In this document: piece after piece, positions 5,292-6,725 of the stretch | Layout: every line of letters begins with the position of its first letter | Numbering within the stretch: the first letter of the stretch is position 1 | Origin: Methanobacterium sp. PtaU1.Bin242 | GTDB lineage: Archaea; Methanobacteriota; Methanobacteria; Methanobacteriales; Methanobacteriaceae | DNA: 6,725 bases | Direction of reading: 5' to 3' | NCBI GenBank assembly: GCA_002067565.1 | Contig: MVQZ01000290.1 | Location: 1 to 6,725, forward strand | Notes under the pieces: generated by a model | The model's input: only the letters and a program-made list of their open reading frames with translations | The model's database searches: none | What the model was told of the DNA's origin: nothing | Position numbers and translations under genes: made by a program

Positions 5292-5301
5292 ATTATAAAT
5301 A
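5292..5301 (-). promoter_or_regulatory. TATA-like box of the glutamine synthetase homologue
   Basis: The minus-strand element complementary to ATTATAAATA is about 24 bases from the ATG and would give an almost leaderless mRNA. A second candidate complementary to ATTATATAAATAAA (5351-5364) would leave a leader of roughly 60 bases that keeps the purine-rich ribosome binding site, and so fits better with translation signals. Confidence 0.35.
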
Positions 5302-5737
5302 AATGATTAAATACTACTTTAAAATAGGATATTAAATATATACAATAATCATTATATAAATAAATCTGATCTGATAGGATGAACACCAAAATTCCAAAAA
5401 AATAGATGAATTGGATCTTAAGATTCTTTTTCAGTTATAAAAATTGTTTAATAATTCTTCTTCGGTAGAATAGTAAAATTTTAACCTCTAGAATCTGATA
5501 TACCGGGACAAATATTTTTTCCCCATTTTCTGTAAATTTTTGATTCCCCTAATATAATTATGAACCTAAAAACCTATATATCATGAAATCAAATTATTGC
5601 CTATCAACATACCTGGCGGTAAACCAAATCTTTTAATCGGATTCTGTTTTTAAATTGTTACTGATCCCCCCTTTGATCAAGAATATTTATAAACTAGAAA
5701 TGAGTTATTAAATATAATAATTCTGTTATTTTAAAGA
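5302..5737. other. Long divergent intergenic region
   Basis: Very AT-rich, with a few GC islands. No RNA gene is recognised and only reading frames under 40 codons without start signals are present. One minus-strand frame (about 5440-5555, reading through EKIFVPVYQILEV) has no start codon. Notable sequences are an imperfect palindrome GGGACAAATATTTTTTCCC (5505-5523), CGGTA/TACCG arms at 5463-5467 and 5501-5505, and TGATC repeated around a C run at 5662-5678. Any of these may be regulator sites for the two divergent genes. Confidence 0.4.
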
Positions 5738-5747
5738 ACTTTATATG
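5738..5747 (+). promoter_or_regulatory. TATA box of rps3ae
   Basis: ACTTTATATG lies 74 bases before the ATG, predicting a start near 5765-5772 and a leader of about 40 bases. It is identical to the box before the TRAM gene. A second TATA-like TTTATAAA at 5686-5693 may be an additional upstream promoter. Confidence 0.55.
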
Positions 5748-5761
5748 ATTTTTTCTAATCT

Positions 5762-5776
5762 AGAACAGTGAGTTCT
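5762..5776 (+). promoter_or_regulatory. Small inverted repeat at the rps3ae transcription start
   Basis: AGAAC-agtga-GTTCT forms a five-base-pair palindrome followed by TTT, exactly where the transcription start is expected. It could be an operator or a 5' hairpin of the leader; it is short enough to be chance. Confidence 0.3.
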
Positions 5777-5811
5777 TTTATAGTTAAAGATTTACATTTA
5801 AAGGTGATATT

Positions 5812-6399
5812 ATGGCGAAAGCAAGACGTAGAAGAGTAAGAGATACATGGAAAGAGAAGCAATGGTATAAGATTATGACTCCTAAGGAATTTGGAGATGC
5901 GGAAATAGGCACCACACCTGCCCGTGATCCTGACATGCTCCTGAAAAGAAGGGTGGAATCATCCCTAAGAGAGCTTTCCGGAGATTTCAGCAAACAATAC
6001 ATAAAACTTTACTTCCAGATTAAAGATGTGGCTGGCGACACAGCCAACACCAACTTTGTAGGACATCAGGTAACCTCAGATTACGTTAGAAGCATGATAA
6101 GAAGAGGAACCAGCCGGATAGATGCTATAACCCAAGCAACTACTCAGGACAACCAGAAAATGAAGATACATGTTCTGGCCATTACCATAAAAAGGGCTAA
6201 ATCTTCCCAGCAGAAGTTCATCCGGGAGACCATGGAAAAATTGGTGGCAGAAGCTGCTGCTGAGAAAACCTTCCGGGATCTGGTGGAAGATATTATTACC
6301 GGTAAACTGGCCTCTCACATATATCATGAGGCTAAAAAAATTTATCCTCTAAAGAGGGTTGAAATTATTAAAACCCGTGTGATTGAAGATAAAACATAA
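5812..6399 (+). CDS. rps3ae: Ribosomal protein eS1 (S3Ae), small subunit
   Basis: 195 residues, full length for archaeal S3Ae, a component of the 30S platform near the mRNA exit. Family landmarks: the basic N-terminus MAKARRRRVRDTWKEKQWY, the APxxFG-like KEFGDAEIGTT, RVESSLRELSGD, KLYFQIKDVAGDTANTNFVGH, the RSMIRRGTSRID segment, and the helical C-terminal half (KFIRETMEKLVAEAA, KIYPLKRVEI). AAGGTGAT at 5801-5808 is an ideal ribosome binding site three bases before ATG. The next gene begins at the base after its stop codon, so the two form an operon. Ribosomal protein genes are usually strongly expressed, in line with the well-formed TATA box and binding site. Confidence 0.97.
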   Translation: MAKARRRRVRDTWKEKQWYKIMTPKEFGDAEIGTTPARDPDMLLKRRVESSLRELSGDFSKQYIKLYFQIKDVAGDTANTNFVGHQVTSDYVRSMIRRGTSRIDAITQATTQDNQKMKIHVLAITIKRAKSSQQKFIRETMEKLVAEAAAEKTFRDLVEDIITGKLASHIYHEAKKIYPLKRVEIIKTRVIEDKT

Positions 6400-6725
6400 A
6401 TGATCTGGGAAGAAATGTATAACCTGGAATATGTAGTGCTCCTGGTGGTCATAGGGATTATGGTTTACGCCAGAAAAGCCCTGGACCTACTGGGTTCTAT
6501 TTTCATGATCATCATGGGTGTGATCATTATTTTCGCCCCGGATGCCGGGGTGAACTGGCTTTTTTTAATATTCATATTTTTAATTCTGGGACTGCTGTTT
6601 ACCAGATATAAACATCAGTACAAAAAGGAGATAAAGGTGTATGAAGGCACCCGAACCATTAAAAATGTGGTTTCCAATGGAGTGGTGCCCTTTGTAATGG
6701 CTGCCTTCGGAAACTATGGGGGATT
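6400..6725 (+). CDS. DUF92 integral membrane protein, N-terminal part
   Basis: 108 residues are visible before the window ends. Three membrane segments are seen: about residues 9-24 (EYVVLLVVIGIMVYA), 30-47 (LLGSIFMIIMGVIIIF) and 52-68 (WLFLIFIFLILGLLF). A basic cytoplasmic loop (RYKHQYKKE) follows, and then EGTRTIKNVVSNGVVPFVMA, which matches the conserved R-x-x-x-x-V-x-x-NG block of DUF92. DUF92 includes plant VTE6, a phytyl-phosphate kinase, so an isoprenoid (polyprenyl) phosphate kinase role in archaeal lipid metabolism is possible but unproven here. ATG 6400 directly follows the rps3ae stop. ATG 6415, preceded by GGGA, is an alternative start five residues in. Translation is probably coupled to rps3ae. 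Confidence 0.82.
   Translation, partial: MIWEEMYNLEYVVLLVVIGIMVYARKALDLLGSIFMIIMGVIIIFAPDAGVNWLFLIFIFLILGLLFTRYKHQYKKEIKVYEGTRTIKNVVSNGVVPFVMAAFGNYGG

Noticed and set aside
5440..5555. Minus-strand open frame reading through EKIFVPVYQILEV
   Set aside because: It lacks any ATG, GTG or TTG start with a ribosome binding site and is under 40 codons.
6076..6327. Minus-strand open frame opposite rps3ae
   Set aside because: Shadow of a conserved ribosomal protein gene.

Overview
The window reads as an AT-rich chromosomal segment of a methanogenic archaeon, most likely of the order Methanobacteriales (Methanobacterium-like). Three things point there: archaeal information-processing genes (Alba, a TRAM-domain protein, ribosomal protein eS1/S3Ae), archaeal TATA-box promoters, and GGAGGTGAT-type ribosome binding sites, some with TTG starts. 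I see no rRNA, tRNA, CRISPR array, transposon or attachment site.

Layout. Bases 1-369 are the 3' end of a flavodoxin-fold, WrbA/Isf-like flavoprotein. A class I SAM methyltransferase (450-1187) and a NifX/NafY-type 'dinitrogenase FeMo-cofactor' domain protein (1211-1540) follow, probably as an operon. After an AT-rich gap come three plus-strand genes for nucleic-acid-binding or strongly basic proteins: TRAM (1848-2081, TTG start), Alba (2228-2503) and an unrecognised 33-residue, very basic microprotein (2612-2713). Next is a loose minus-strand region with a DUF4326 protein (2890-3219), a 42-residue zinc-ribbon microprotein with a TTG start (3462-3590) and a glutamine synthetase-family paralogue (3957-5273). 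The last gene is divergent from rps3ae (5812-6399), which is followed without a gap by a DUF92 membrane protein running off the window (6400-6725).

How the genes relate. TRAM, Alba and the basic microprotein sit in one direction with separate promoters. They could act together in chromatin or RNA handling, but that is inference. The glutamine synthetase homologue keeps most metal and ATP ligands. By my recalled alignment it has lost the residues that bind and deprotonate ammonium, so it probably makes a gamma-glutamyl amide other than glutamine.

The best candidates for undescribed biology are the two microproteins and the altered glutamine synthetase. I do not see a complete new multi-gene system. 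Intergenic regions are long, AT-rich and hold several short direct and inverted repeats of uncertain meaning.
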